Source of the DNA: Alkalibacterium putridalgicola | GTDB lineage: Bacteria > Bacillota > Bacilli > Lactobacillales > Carnobacteriaceae_A | Assembly: GCF_900109825.1 (NCBI RefSeq) | Contig: NZ_FOBL01000020.1 | Coordinates: forward strand, 1-51,296 | Length of the DNA stretch: 51,296 nt | Direction: 5' to 3' | In this document: positions 35,273 to 44,574 of the stretch, piece by piece | How the letters are laid out: every line of letters starts with the position of its first letter | Numbering within the stretch: position 1 is the first letter of the stretch | The notes under the pieces: generated by a model | What the model was told of the DNA's origin: nothing | Seen by the model: only the letters and a program-made list of their open reading frames with translations | Databases searched by the model: none | Made by a program: the position numbers and the translations under genes

Positions 35273-36775
35273 ATGGATCAGGAATCCACAGAACGTGTGA
35301 ATAACTTGTTAAACAAGGTCGCAGACTTGAGAGATAACATCTATGAAGAAGGGACAAAAGCATTCAAAAAATGGGAGAATGAAATCAGCCGTGATGCCTT
35401 CGAATTAAGTGCACAAAATCTGGCCTATTATCTTGCGCTCCGAAGACGTGATGTACGAGACATTCAAAGTGAACTCACACCGTGGGGCTTGTCTTCTTTG
35501 GGCAGGCTAGAGTCCCGTACACTGAATAACATCGATGCTGTCCTGGCCAGTTTATCGGCGATAGCTGGAAAAGACAGTCGATGGTCTTACCCATCCCAGT
35601 CATCATATATCACTGGTCAGGAACAGTTGAGTAAAAATGCGATTGAACAGTTCGGGAAGCAGCCTCAGAACCGGCATACGCGTATCATGGTCACTTTGCC
35701 GTCAGAGGCAGCAACAGACAGCAAGTTTCTCAGAGAACTGATCGCTTGCGGTATGAATGTCGCCCGGATCAACTGTGCCCATGATAATACCGAGACTTGG
35801 AAAAAAATGGTCGACAAAGTTAGAAAAGCAGCAAAAGACGAACAGACTGAAGTGAAAATACTGATGGATATTGCGGGGCCAAAAATAAGAACAGACTGGG
35901 TCTTTACGACTTTGAAAAAGCCCAAAGTCAGTCCTGGGGACAGATGGTATCTGACGAAGGATAATCAGACATTACCTCTAGATTTTGAATCAAAAGTAAC
36001 TGCCGGATGCAGTATCCCGGAAATATTTGAAACCCTTAAAAAAGGGGACCCGGTCTTATACGATGATGGAACGATTGAATCGGTAGTGGATGAAGTAGCG
36101 GAGAATGGAGCGGTCCTTAAAGTGAAACGGACCCGTACCGGAAAAAGCGTCCGTGTGAAAGCCGAAAAAGGTCTGAACTTCCCGAAAAGTCAGTTCGATC
36201 TTGAAATGCTGACAGCTAAGGACAAGGATGATTTGGGATTTGCTGTTGAACATGCCGATATCCTTGGCTTGTCATTTGTTAAAGATGCGGACGACATCAA
36301 AAAAGTCCAGAAAGAACTTATCCATCAGACAAATAAACAGCGTGCAGCTGAAATCCCTTTGATGGCTAAGATAGAAACGGTTCAGGCTGTGGAAAATCTG
36401 CCTGCCATTATCATGACGGCTGCCAGCAGGAATCCATTCAGCGTCATGATCGCTAGAGGAGACTTGGCCGTGGAAACTGGATACAGCCGATTAGCCGAAC
36501 TTCAGCAGGAAATCATGTGGATCTCTGAAGCGGCTGATATCCCAGTTGTATGGGGGACGGAAGTACTGGATAATATGGTTTCAAGTGGTGTCCCGACAAG
36601 AGCCGAAGTGACAGATGCAGCAGAGAGTGAACGGGCAGAATGTGTCATGCTCAACAAAGGCGATCATCTTCCGGAGGGTGTGGCCTTTTTAAGTGAGATA
36701 CTGGAAAAGATGCAGGAACATCAATACAAAAAGACATCACTTTTGAGAGCGCTAAGTATTGCTAAAGATAAATAG
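35273..36775 (+). CDS. atypical pyruvate kinase-like protein with N-terminal extension
   Basis: 500 aa. The start at 35273 follows AGGAGAGGG. Residues 1-145 form an extra helical domain (LAYYLALRRRDVRDIQ, then GLSSLGRLESRTLNNIDAVLASL). The pyruvate-kinase barrel starts at TRIMVTL (near 149). MDIAGPKIRT, GLNFPKSQFDLEMLTAKD, the catalytic-lysine block MAKIETVQAVENLP and MIARGDLAVETG are conserved. The segment usually reading PVITATQMLDSM is PVVWGTEVLDNM, and CVMLNKGDHLPEG replaces the usual MLSGETA. The ~100-residue regulatory C domain is missing; only about 45 residues follow. Activity as pyruvate kinase is plausible but not certain. Confidence 0.82.
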   Translation: MDQESTERVNNLLNKVADLRDNIYEEGTKAFKKWENEISRDAFELSAQNLAYYLALRRRDVRDIQSELTPWGLSSLGRLESRTLNNIDAVLASLSAIAGKDSRWSYPSQSSYITGQEQLSKNAIEQFGKQPQNRHTRIMVTLPSEAATDSKFLRELIACGMNVARINCAHDNTETWKKMVDKVRKAAKDEQTEVKILMDIAGPKIRTDWVFTTLKKPKVSPGDRWYLTKDNQTLPLDFESKVTAGCSIPEIFETLKKGDPVLYDDGTIESVVDEVAENGAVLKVKRTRTGKSVRVKAEKGLNFPKSQFDLEMLTAKDKDDLGFAVEHADILGLSFVKDADDIKKVQKELIHQTNKQRAAEIPLMAKIETVQAVENLPAIIMTAASRNPFSVMIARGDLAVETGYSRLAELQQEIMWISEAADIPVVWGTEVLDNMVSSGVPTRAEVTDAAESERAECVMLNKGDHLPEGVAFLSEILEKMQEHQYKKTSLLRALSIAKDK

Positions 36776-36789
36776 AAGATCTCCAAAAC

Positions 36790-36836
36790 AAAAAAAGCAG
36801 AAGCGGGCTGATCATCAACTCGCTTCTGCTTTAAAA
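36790..36836. terminator. bidirectional terminator (pyruvate kinase / CAP protein)
   Basis: AAAGCAGAAGCG (36794-36805) pairs with CGCTTCTGCTTT (36821-36832). The T run is stronger when read on the minus strand, so it chiefly serves the CAP-domain gene. Confidence 0.85.
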
Positions 36837-36877
36837 ATGTAAACTAAGGACAGTCACTGATTTGGCTGTGTGGCTGT

Positions 36878-37564
36878 TCAGTATAAAGGCGTACCAAAAA
36901 TCTGAGTGGCATAGAGGAATTCACCATCGTAATGAACGCCTACACCGATTTCTTCATATTCCGGTTTGATCATGTTTTCGTAGTGACCTTCACTTTCGAC
37001 CCAGCCATTGAACAGCAGTTCAGCCATCTCTTCTTCATTCATGTAATAGGTCGCCATTCCCAGGTTTTCGCCCACGACCTTATACGGATAGGATATCCCT
37101 TCTTCTTCAAAGACGGTAAAAGGTCCTGATCCATCGGGGCGGATATGGTCGAAGCTTTCTTCCGTTTCCACGGCACGGATGATGGCAGCGGCTTTCAGCA
37201 TGTCGTTGGAGGCTAGTGTGTTGAGATTTTGTTCTTCCCTTAATTCATTCACCAATGTCAGTATTGTCTGTTCAACAACATCATAGTCGACGTCTGCATG
37301 GGTATTTGATTCCAGTATCGTATTGTTTTTTGATTTCTGACCTTCCTGATCTTGTGTAAAAGAGGTATCTTGAATAAGAGGGAAAGTGTCAAATGAAGAC
37401 CTTAACTGCTGCAGCTCCATTCGCGTAGGGAAATAATCCACGGCTGTATTCATCCAGCTGCCGGCACGCGTACCGTTCAGCAGGCCGCTTGCCCCGAGCC
37501 AGAAGCCTATAGTGAGGACTAATAGTAATGTGATTATTTTTCTTAGAAGTTTCATCATTCTCAT
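36878..37564 (-). CDS. secreted or membrane-anchored CAP-domain protein
   Basis: 228 aa. An N-terminal hydrophobic segment (about residues 8-27) without an obvious cleavage site is followed by a linker of about 70 residues. A CAP/SCP-PR1 domain (about 95-225) follows, with VNELREEQNLNTL, the His in SFDHIRPDG, GENLGMA and WVESEGHYENM..., IGVGV. Bacterial CAP proteins are usually exported; their activity is mostly unknown. The start codon follows CAGAAAGGC, a weak SD. It is monocistronic. Confidence 0.88.
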   Translation of the reverse strand: MRMMKLLRKIITLLLVLTIGFWLGASGLLNGTRAGSWMNTAVDYFPTRMELQQLRSSFDTFPLIQDTSFTQDQEGQKSKNNTILESNTHADVDYDVVEQTILTLVNELREEQNLNTLASNDMLKAAAIIRAVETEESFDHIRPDGSGPFTVFEEEGISYPYKVVGENLGMATYYMNEEEMAELLFNGWVESEGHYENMIKPEYEEIGVGVHYDGEFLYATQIFGTPLY

Positions 37565-37732
37565 GCCTTTCTGTTATTGAATCAGTTTACCAGAAAGTGA
37601 TTCAAGGAAAAAGTTAAACAGATTATTATTCATTCATTTTTAACTAGGGCCATTCACTTCAATTCGGGATGCTGCTTTTGTATACTAAAAGAAGTTACGA
37701 TTAGACGATACATATTTCTAGGAGATAGTGAC

Positions 37733-39088
37733 ATGAAAAATATGAATTCAAAAAAGCTCGGCACGATGCCGATGAATAGACTCATTTTAACTCTTTCGGT
37801 ACCAATGATGATCTCGATGTTCATCCAGTCCCTTTACAATGTGGTCGACAGCATGTTCGTCGCTCAGATCAGCGAAGATGCCTTGGCAGCTCTGTCACTC
37901 GTTTTTCCGATTCAGATGCTCATGGTTGCTATCGGTATCGGGACCGGTGTCGGAATGAATGCAGAGTTATCCAAGCGATTAGGAGAAGACGACAGAAAAC
38001 TGGCGAGTGCTGCGGCCAATAATGGCGTATTCCTGACGCTCTTCCATTATGGGATATTCCTTGTCTTTGGCTTGTTCTTTGTTCGACCATTTTTTGAGAT
38101 GCAGACGGATAACAGTGAAATTATTCGATACGGAATGGAGTATACGGTACTTATTACGACCCTGTCGATAGGTAAATTGATGCAGTTCACTTATGAACGT
38201 ATTCTGCAGGCGACCGGCCGGACGTACTATACGATGATCACTCAGGGGACCGGGGCTATCTTGAACATCATCCTTGACCCGATCCTTATCTTCGGATGGT
38301 TCGGTGTCCCGGCGCTGGGGGTATATGGTGCTGCTATTGCCACGGTCATCGCACAGATGACATCTGCTACATTAGCCTTTGTCATAAACAGTAAAGTCAA
38401 CGATGACCTGGATATGCATATTTTCGGAAATAAGCCGGATCTGAAAGTGATCAAGCGTATTTATTCGGTAGGTATCCCGTCGATGGTCATGACCTCTATC
38501 ACGTCATTAGTGACGCTGATTTTCAATAATATCCTGCTGCAGTTCACACCCACAGCTATAGCGGTATATGGGGTCTATATAAAATTTCAAGGCTTTGCAT
38601 TCATGCCAGTATTCGGTCTGAATAACGGCATGGTCCCTATCGTGTCTTATAACTTCGGAGCCAGAAATAAAGAGCGGATGGTTAACGCGATCAAACTGTC
38701 TCTCATGTACGGCGGATTGATCATGCTGACAGGGACCCTGCTGTTTCAAATCTTCCCAGTCCAGTTTTTGAACCTGTTCAGTGCTTCGGATGAAATGCTG
38801 AGGATCGGGGTCCCAGCATTGAGAACCATCAGCCTGAGTTTTGTCTTTGCAGGCATAAGTATCATGCTAGGGACTGTTTTTCAGGCTATCGGCAATGCCG
38901 TGATCAGTTTATGGATCCAAGTCATCCGGCAACTGCTCGTGCTCGTGCCGGTTGCCTACGCTTTATCCCTGACTGGAGATGTCAATATGGTCTGGTGGTC
39001 TAAGCTGATCTCTGAAAGTGTGACTGTTGTCTTTGCAGTCATGGCTATGCGCTTTATATACAAGAAGAAAATCGAACCATTAAAATAA
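37733..39088 (+). CDS. MATE-family multidrug/Na+ efflux transporter
   Basis: 451 aa with about twelve membrane helices in two similar halves. The N-terminal half starts LGTMPMNRLILTLSVPMMISMFIQSLYNVVDSMFVAQIS, with the typical MATE helix 1 proline and N-V-V-D-S motif. The second half repeats it near residue 240 (SVGIPSMVMTSITSLVTLIFNNIL). It is a MepA-like member. TAGGAGAT lies before the start. It exports cationic drugs or metabolites in exchange for Na+ or H+; the substrate is unknown. Confidence 0.9.
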   Translation: MKNMNSKKLGTMPMNRLILTLSVPMMISMFIQSLYNVVDSMFVAQISEDALAALSLVFPIQMLMVAIGIGTGVGMNAELSKRLGEDDRKLASAAANNGVFLTLFHYGIFLVFGLFFVRPFFEMQTDNSEIIRYGMEYTVLITTLSIGKLMQFTYERILQATGRTYYTMITQGTGAILNIILDPILIFGWFGVPALGVYGAAIATVIAQMTSATLAFVINSKVNDDLDMHIFGNKPDLKVIKRIYSVGIPSMVMTSITSLVTLIFNNILLQFTPTAIAVYGVYIKFQGFAFMPVFGLNNGMVPIVSYNFGARNKERMVNAIKLSLMYGGLIMLTGTLLFQIFPVQFLNLFSASDEMLRIGVPALRTISLSFVFAGISIMLGTVFQAIGNAVISLWIQVIRQLLVLVPVAYALSLTGDVNMVWWSKLISESVTVVFAVMAMRFIYKKKIEPLK

Positions 39089-39100
39089 ACAACAGAAGAG

Positions 39101-39245
39101 AGCCTGGGACAAAGGTGTATCTTAAATCTAAATGGAAATATAAAGCAGAAATAATTTGCTCGATCTACAAAATATTTCTGCTTAGTTGTGTTTAAAAAAG
39201 TCCTGAATAAAAATCTTTATGATTTTTTGTTCAGGACTTTTCTGT
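39101..39245 (+). repeat. intergenic element with CTGGGACAAA start and terminal hairpin
   Basis: AGCCTGGGACAAAGG after the MATE gene resembles the CTGGGACAAA end of short repeats common between genes of Lactobacillales. The expected complementary end is absent. Instead AAAAGTCCTGAA pairs with TTCAGGACTTTT (about 39209-39242), a likely terminator. Calling it a mobile repeat is tentative. Confidence 0.4.
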
Positions 39246-39286
39246 TTTTAACTGGGATTTCGACTGTGGTTTTTATTATAAGCGTG

Positions 39287-39533
39287 TTCGACAAGTAGGA
39301 TATCATTTAGGAATCTAACCTGTCGAAGTTGACTATGTTCGGTAAGTAGCTGACGAAGCCGATAAGCTACATACCGAATTAACCCTCTATTCGACACTTT
39401 GATAAGCGATTTGACGTGCTACTTACCGAATAAGCGCTTCTTCGGTAAGTAGGTTTCCTTTATCGATTTCTATCGACCGAACATCACCTAGGTTCGACAA
39501 TTAGGAAGAAATAAGGAGCGTGTACTTACCGAA
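39287..39533. repeat. hairpin array D: five 41-nt units, 51/52-bp period
   Basis: Units start at 39287, 39338, 39390, 39441 and 39493, each exactly 41 nt, all beginning TTCG and ending CGAA. Arms are of two types: TTCGACA/TGTCGAA and TTCGGTAAGTAG/CTACTTACCGAA, sometimes mixed within one unit. Unit 39338-39378 pairs over 13 of 14 positions. The right arm of unit 3 and left arm of unit 4 are perfectly complementary over 12 bp. Sequence is unrelated to arrays A-C but the unit length and period are the same. It lies between the MATE gene (+) and the rhodanese gene (-). Confidence 0.9.
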
Positions 39534-39691
39534 CTTCGCTACATTCAGCACTTAAGAGAGTGATAACTGATCCTAATCGTCTAACCTACATCTGATAAGG
39601 AAAGCGGTCGACGCATCGACCGCTACCTTTAAATAATCAGAGTATGAAATTTTTATTACGCATTTAGATACATGAATCTATGAAATCAGGA

Positions 39692-41062
39692 TCACTCATC
39701 CATCAGTTCTTCCAGTTGGCCGAAACCGCCTTTGATATCCACGATATGAGTATAGCCCCGTTTTTCGAGTGCTCCCAGGGCTATACCGGAACGGACCCCC
39801 GACTGGCAGTGAACAAAGACTGGTTCATTTTTGTCAAAAGGGAGATCATCGGTCAGCAGATCCCCGAACAGGACCCGTCTGGCTCCTTCCAGATGGTTCT
39901 CTTCCCACTCAGACTTACTTCGTACGTCTAAGATATTCAGATCCTGATTTTTCTGCTTATACATCGTCACAAATTGTTCTGATTCGATAGTCAGAGAAAC
40001 GGTATCCAGGTCTAAATTATCCGGACTGATGTAACCTTTTACTTTATCGTAGCCGATGAGCTGCAACTGTTTAGCTGCTTCGTCGGCGTCATTTTTTCTG
40101 CCAATGAAGGTCATATTTTTGTCGTAATCAAGGAACCACCCGGCGTAACTGAGAAAACTCTCGTTCATAGGAATATTAAGTGTTCCGTGCTTATGTCCGG
40201 ACTGATAAACCTCTTTTGGACGAAGATCGATCGTCAACTCAGTCAGCTCGTTTGTCGAAACGGGATAGGTCCGTGTATCCGCAGCCAGAGGGACATCGAT
40301 CTTGTTGATTTTTTTCATTTGGGCAAAGTAATGCGGCGGTTCCGGCTGATCTTCTACGAGTTCTTTTTTGAATTCTTTTTCATCAGTATACTGGAATGCC
40401 CAGTTATTTTCTTTTTCATAACCGAGGGTACTCATCGGCACTGCGCCCAGTGACTTTCCGCAGGCACTTCCTGCACCATGTCCTGGCCAGATTTGAAGAT
40501 GGTCCGGCAATTCTTTGGCTTTCTGCACAGATCCATACATATCTTCAGCTCCAGATTCAGTCGTACCTTCCAGTTTAGCAGCTGTTTCAAGCAGATCTGG
40601 ACGGCCGACATCACCGACGAAAAGGAAATCGCCCGAGAAGATACCCATCGGGATGGAAGAACCGCCGCCTTTGTCTGTCAGTAAGAAGGATAGGCTTTCT
40701 GGTGTATGCCCTGGGGTATGCATCACATCGAGGATGATGTTGCCGATTTCAATGGTATCACCTTCTGCCAGGAATACAGTATTGTCAGGCATGTTCTGGT
40801 ATTTCCAATCCTCACCACCCATGTCAGAAACGTAGGGAACGGCGTCCAGTTTACGGTTGACATCTCGCAGTCCAGATGCGAAGTCGGCATGGATATGAGT
40901 TTCCGCTGTTTTTGTGATCCTTAATCCTTCTGCTTCGGCAGTCTCGATATAGTCTTCGATATCCCGGAGAGGGTCTATGATGATGGCTTCGCCAGTCCGC
41001 TGGCAGCCGACAAGATAAGCCATTTGTGCGAGTTGTTTATCAAAAAAAGATTTAAAATACAT
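39692..41062 (-). CDS. persulfide dioxygenase-rhodanese fusion (CstB/YrkH-like)
   Basis: 456 aa. The N-terminal metallo-beta-lactamase domain (1-250) has THIHADFASG (near 56-65), HTPGHTPESL, SGDFLFVGDVGRPDL and the late metal His in WPGHGAG. Two rhodanese domains follow. The first (about 265-350) lacks a catalytic Cys. The second (about 360-455) has the active-site loop CQSGVRS near 424. Such fusions oxidise low-molecular-weight persulfides and handle sulfane sulfur in S. aureus CstB. AAGGAG lies about 8-10 nt before the start. No CstR-type repressor or cst partner is next to it. Confidence 0.9.
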   Translation of the reverse strand: MYFKSFFDKQLAQMAYLVGCQRTGEAIIIDPLRDIEDYIETAEAEGLRITKTAETHIHADFASGLRDVNRKLDAVPYVSDMGGEDWKYQNMPDNTVFLAEGDTIEIGNIILDVMHTPGHTPESLSFLLTDKGGGSSIPMGIFSGDFLFVGDVGRPDLLETAAKLEGTTESGAEDMYGSVQKAKELPDHLQIWPGHGAGSACGKSLGAVPMSTLGYEKENNWAFQYTDEKEFKKELVEDQPEPPHYFAQMKKINKIDVPLAADTRTYPVSTNELTELTIDLRPKEVYQSGHKHGTLNIPMNESFLSYAGWFLDYDKNMTFIGRKNDADEAAKQLQLIGYDKVKGYISPDNLDLDTVSLTIESEQFVTMYKQKNQDLNILDVRSKSEWEENHLEGARRVLFGDLLTDDLPFDKNEPVFVHCQSGVRSGIALGALEKRGYTHIVDIKGGFGQLEELMDE

Positions 41063-41226
41063 GTAATCAGCTCCTTGAATGAATAAAAGATTCTTATTGA
41101 TTATAGTTTAACATGATAAATGTTATCCTTTTATCATAATGCTTGAGCAGTGTTCAAGTCTTTATGATCGATTTTTATGATTATAATTTGTTAAACTGAG
41201 GGTAGTACTTAGAAGGAGAGAAGATT

Positions 41227-41853
41227 ATGATACCTAAAATTATTCATTATGCCTGGTTTGGTGGGAATGAACTAGGACCACTTGAAAAAAAGTGCCTGGA
41301 AAGCTGGAAAAAATACTGTCCTGACTGGGAAATCAAGCGCTGGGATGAGTCTAATTTTGATCCGAAAGAACACGGAAAGTACGCTGAACAAGCTTATGAG
41401 AGAGAAGACTGGGCCTTCGTTTCAGATGTGGCCCGACTATATGCATTGAATGAATACGGTGGCGTGTACTGCGATACTGATATGGAACTTATCAAGCCGA
41501 TCGACAAGTTCCGAAAATTCCCGGCTTTTTTCAGCTTTGAAATCGAAACTGAAATATCCACTGGAATCATTGGCGCAGAACCGCATCATCCCTTTATCGA
41601 AGAACTGTACAATGACTATGAAGGCAGAGAATTCATTTTGCCCGACGGTTCTAGAGATGATAAGACAAACGTCATAAGGATCACTGAAATAATGATCGAA
41701 AGAGGCCTCAAACCAAATAATACACGTCAGGAGATAGAAGGCTGCACGATTTTTCCGCGTGAATATTTTTCTCCGAAAGATTACTGGACCCGGGAAGTGG
41801 ATGCGACAGAAAATACACATGGGATCCACCAGTTCACGGGCAGCTGGTTATAG
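41227..41853 (+). CDS. GT32-family glycosyltransferase
   Basis: 208 aa. The N-terminus MIPKIIHYAWFGG and the nucleotide-sugar motif VARLYALNEYGGVYCDTDMEL (near 73-93) with the D-x-D acids are diagnostic of the GT32 sugar-binding region with DXD. There are no membrane helices. Such enzymes decorate capsular or secondary wall polysaccharides, but no polysaccharide genes are adjacent, so the acceptor is unknown. AGAAGGAGAG lies 7 nt before the start. Monocistronic with its own terminator. Confidence 0.92.
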   Translation: MIPKIIHYAWFGGNELGPLEKKCLESWKKYCPDWEIKRWDESNFDPKEHGKYAEQAYEREDWAFVSDVARLYALNEYGGVYCDTDMELIKPIDKFRKFPAFFSFEIETEISTGIIGAEPHHPFIEELYNDYEGREFILPDGSRDDKTNVIRITEIMIERGLKPNNTRQEIEGCTIFPREYFSPKDYWTREVDATENTHGIHQFTGSWL

Positions 41854-41878
41854 ACTTTGTCATTACCGTTTAGAAGCA

Positions 41879-41909
41879 AGTCAGAACATTACAGTTCTGG
41901 CTTTTTTTC
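41879..41909 (+). terminator. terminator after the GT32 gene
   Basis: AGTCAGAAC pairs with GTTCTGGCT (one G-U pair) across a 6-nt loop, followed by seven T. Confidence 0.85.
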
Positions 41910-41982
41910 ATGGGATACGGTGCATACAGACAGGTTTAACGTTATAATGTGAAAGAGTGTGAGTACATGAAAGGGTGATTGG

Positions 41983-43611
41983 ATGAAAGTATTTATAAAT
42001 GGAAAAATATACCTTGAACGCGATTCCTTTGCAGAAGCGATGATCGTAGAAGGTAATCGAATAATCAAAGTTGGAACGAACGATGCCTGCCTGCAGGGCC
42101 TTACAGAAGCAGCACGGGAATCAGTGACAGACTTAAAAGGAAAAACAGTCTTGCCGGGGCTTAATGATTCGCATCTGCATTTTCTGATGACTGCAGAGTA
42201 TCTAAGTTTGCTGCCAATCACAGATGTGACCTCAATGAACGAACTCATAAAAAGATGTCGGGACTACATAAAGAAGAATAAATTGACGGCAGATGATGTT
42301 TTATATACTGAAGGATGGAACCATACGACCTTTACAGATGAAAAAAGGATGCCGGACCGTTCGGATCTTGATCAGGCTTCAACGGAGGTCCCTATCGTAT
42401 TGGTGCGGGTGGACAGACACGTTATGAGCCTGAATACCGCAGCTTTAGATCATTTTAATATAACAGTTGAGACCCGTCCTTCTACAGGCGGAGAAATAAA
42501 GAAAGATGATGCCGGTCAGCTGACGGGGATATTGACAGAAGGAGCTGTTGATCTCGTTAAGGCAAAATTGCCGAAGAAATCCCGTGAAGAGAAAAAAGAA
42601 TTGCTCGTGGATACGATGGCACTGGCCAATAAAAAAGGACTGACATCGATGCACACGAATGATGCTAAAGATGAAACGATCGAAGAAACCCTCTTACTGT
42701 ATAAAGAACTGGAAGATGAAGACCGGTTGTCGGTCCGTTTTTATCAGCAGGTCTGGTTTAATAACGGCAAGTATTTATCCGACTTCTTCAATAGTGACTA
42801 TACATTCCAACAAGGCTCAGCCTGGAATAAAATCGGTCCGGTCAAATTCTTTATCGACGGGACACTGGGAGCGCGGACTGCGGCCTTGAGAAAGCCTTAT
42901 ACGGATGACCCGGCTGCTTTTGGGATAGTGACCAAGACTCAGGAAAAGCTGACAGAAGAAGTGACACTTGCAGTAGAGAATGGCTATCAGGTGATCATTC
43001 ACGGCATAGGGGACCGCGGTATCGAAATGATCCTGAACGCTTATGACAACACCCTGAATGGTCAGCCGAATACGCTCCGACTCGGCATCAACCATATGCA
43101 GATCACCGGACACGACCTTATCGACCGGGTAGCAGAAAAGGATTATCTCACATACGTCCAGCCGATCTTTCTTGATGACGACATCCCGATTATAAGAGAG
43201 CGCGTGGGAAATGAGCGGGCAGAAACCTCTTATTTGTTTAAGACGATGCATGACAAAGGGATCCATCAGTCATTCAGTAGTGATGCCCCTGTGGTTTCTT
43301 TTGATCCTTTTTATAACATTCAATGTGCAGTAACACGAAACCGTCTAGAAAGTACCGGAAATGACCCTTATCTTCCTGAAGAAGCTATGGATATCTGTGC
43401 AGCGATCGATGCCTATACCTATGAAAGTGCCTATGCATCATTTGAAGAAACTGAAAAAGGGCGGATCAGAGAGGGATATCTGGCTGATTTTATCGTTCTG
43501 GACAAAGACATTTTCACTTGTGATCTGGACGATATAAAGACGACTAATGTTCTGGCGACCTTTGTTGACGGGAAATGTGTCTACAAGACCGGTGAAGCAA
43601 ATGAAAAATAA
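41983..43611 (+). CDS. amidohydrolase family 3 protein (YtcJ-like)
   Basis: 542 aa. A composite beta sandwich at both ends (KVFINGKIYLE and the C-terminal GYLADFIVLDKD) encloses the metal barrel. LPGLNDSHLHF (near 57-67) carries the first metal His pair, IHGIGDRG (near 341) and the Asp of FSSDAPV near 427 the others. This family hydrolyses N-acyl or N-formyl compounds. The substrate is unknown. The start follows AAAGGGTG. The YitT gene overlaps its end, so the two are probably co-transcribed. Confidence 0.9.
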   Translation: MKVFINGKIYLERDSFAEAMIVEGNRIIKVGTNDACLQGLTEAARESVTDLKGKTVLPGLNDSHLHFLMTAEYLSLLPITDVTSMNELIKRCRDYIKKNKLTADDVLYTEGWNHTTFTDEKRMPDRSDLDQASTEVPIVLVRVDRHVMSLNTAALDHFNITVETRPSTGGEIKKDDAGQLTGILTEGAVDLVKAKLPKKSREEKKELLVDTMALANKKGLTSMHTNDAKDETIEETLLLYKELEDEDRLSVRFYQQVWFNNGKYLSDFFNSDYTFQQGSAWNKIGPVKFFIDGTLGARTAALRKPYTDDPAAFGIVTKTQEKLTEEVTLAVENGYQVIIHGIGDRGIEMILNAYDNTLNGQPNTLRLGINHMQITGHDLIDRVAEKDYLTYVQPIFLDDDIPIIRERVGNERAETSYLFKTMHDKGIHQSFSSDAPVVSFDPFYNIQCAVTRNRLESTGNDPYLPEEAMDICAAIDAYTYESAYASFEETEKGRIREGYLADFIVLDKDIFTCDLDDIKTTNVLATFVDGKCVYKTGEANEK

Positions 43612-44503
43612 TGTGATAACTCAAGCTCGTGTGAAAAACATTATACTCATTGTCATCGGTTCACTTCTTTATGCCATAAGTGTGAATGTGTTTACCGTGC
43701 CGAATGGTTTGGCTGAAGGCGGATTGACGGGTTTTTCTCTGATCCTGTTTTATCTTTTTGGGCTTCCGCCTTCTTATACCATCTTCATTATAAATATATT
43801 TATTCTTGCCATCGGTTATAAGTTCCTGGATAAAAAAACCTTATATTATACGCTGATAGCCAACGGTATCATCTCTGTCCTTTTACTGGTCGTCACACAG
43901 TGGGCCTTCATTCCTGAAACCACTCTGCTGGCGCCTATAGGTTCTGGCGTATTCATGGGAGCAGGGATCGGACTGATCATGCTGGGACACGGAACGACAG
44001 CTGGCAGTGATATCATCGCCAAGCTCCTTCACAAATACGCGGGCATCAATGTCCCAACAGCCTTACTTTTGATCGACGTCTTTATCGTTGTTCCGAGTGC
44101 TTTTATTATCGGTGCGGAAAATGCCTTCTTGACCCTGATCAATTTATACATCCAGAGTAAAGTGATAGACTTTATACTTGAGGGTCTGAATCCCAGGAAA
44201 TCCTTCTTCATCATTTCTGCTAAGTATGTGGAGATAGCCGAAGCGATCGAGCAGCAGCTGGGCCGGGGCATCACGATTTTAGACGGCAAAGGTTATTATA
44301 CCAAAGAAAAGAAAGAGATTCTGTACATCATAATCAGCCGTAGAGAAGTCCTTCGGATCAAACGGATCGTTGAGGCGATCGATCCCAATGCATTCATGAC
44401 GATCTCTCATGTTCAGGAAGTAACGGGAGAAGGGTTTTCTTACTTATCAGAGGAAGTACAGGCACAACGGATAACCGAGGCTGAAGAAGAGTGGAATGAT
44501 TAA
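43601..44503 (+). CDS. YitT-family membrane protein (DUF2179)
   Basis: 300 aa. The start at 43601 overlaps the preceding stop by 11 nt; it has only a weak SD (CCGGTGAAG), so translational coupling is likely. Five to six helices fill residues about 12-180 (with FTVPNGLAEGGLTGFS near 32 and MLGHGTTAGSDIIAKLL near 127). A soluble C-terminal DUF2179 domain follows (about 205-290). The family has no proven function; transport of a small molecule has been suggested. Confidence 0.9.
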   Translation: MKNNVITQARVKNIILIVIGSLLYAISVNVFTVPNGLAEGGLTGFSLILFYLFGLPPSYTIFIINIFILAIGYKFLDKKTLYYTLIANGIISVLLLVVTQWAFIPETTLLAPIGSGVFMGAGIGLIMLGHGTTAGSDIIAKLLHKYAGINVPTALLLIDVFIVVPSAFIIGAENAFLTLINLYIQSKVIDFILEGLNPRKSFFIISAKYVEIAEAIEQQLGRGITILDGKGYYTKEKKEILYIIISRREVLRIKRIVEAIDPNAFMTISHVQEVTGEGFSYLSEEVQAQRITEAEEEWND

Positions 44504-44574
44504 ACAAGAATGGTTGTAATTTGATTTGTTTAGTTTATAATTATTATAAAGTGTAAAAAAAGAGGAGTAATGAC

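Noticed and set aside
36932-37129. Plus-strand frame inside the CAP-domain gene
   Set aside because: It is antisense to a well-supported coding region and has no SD.
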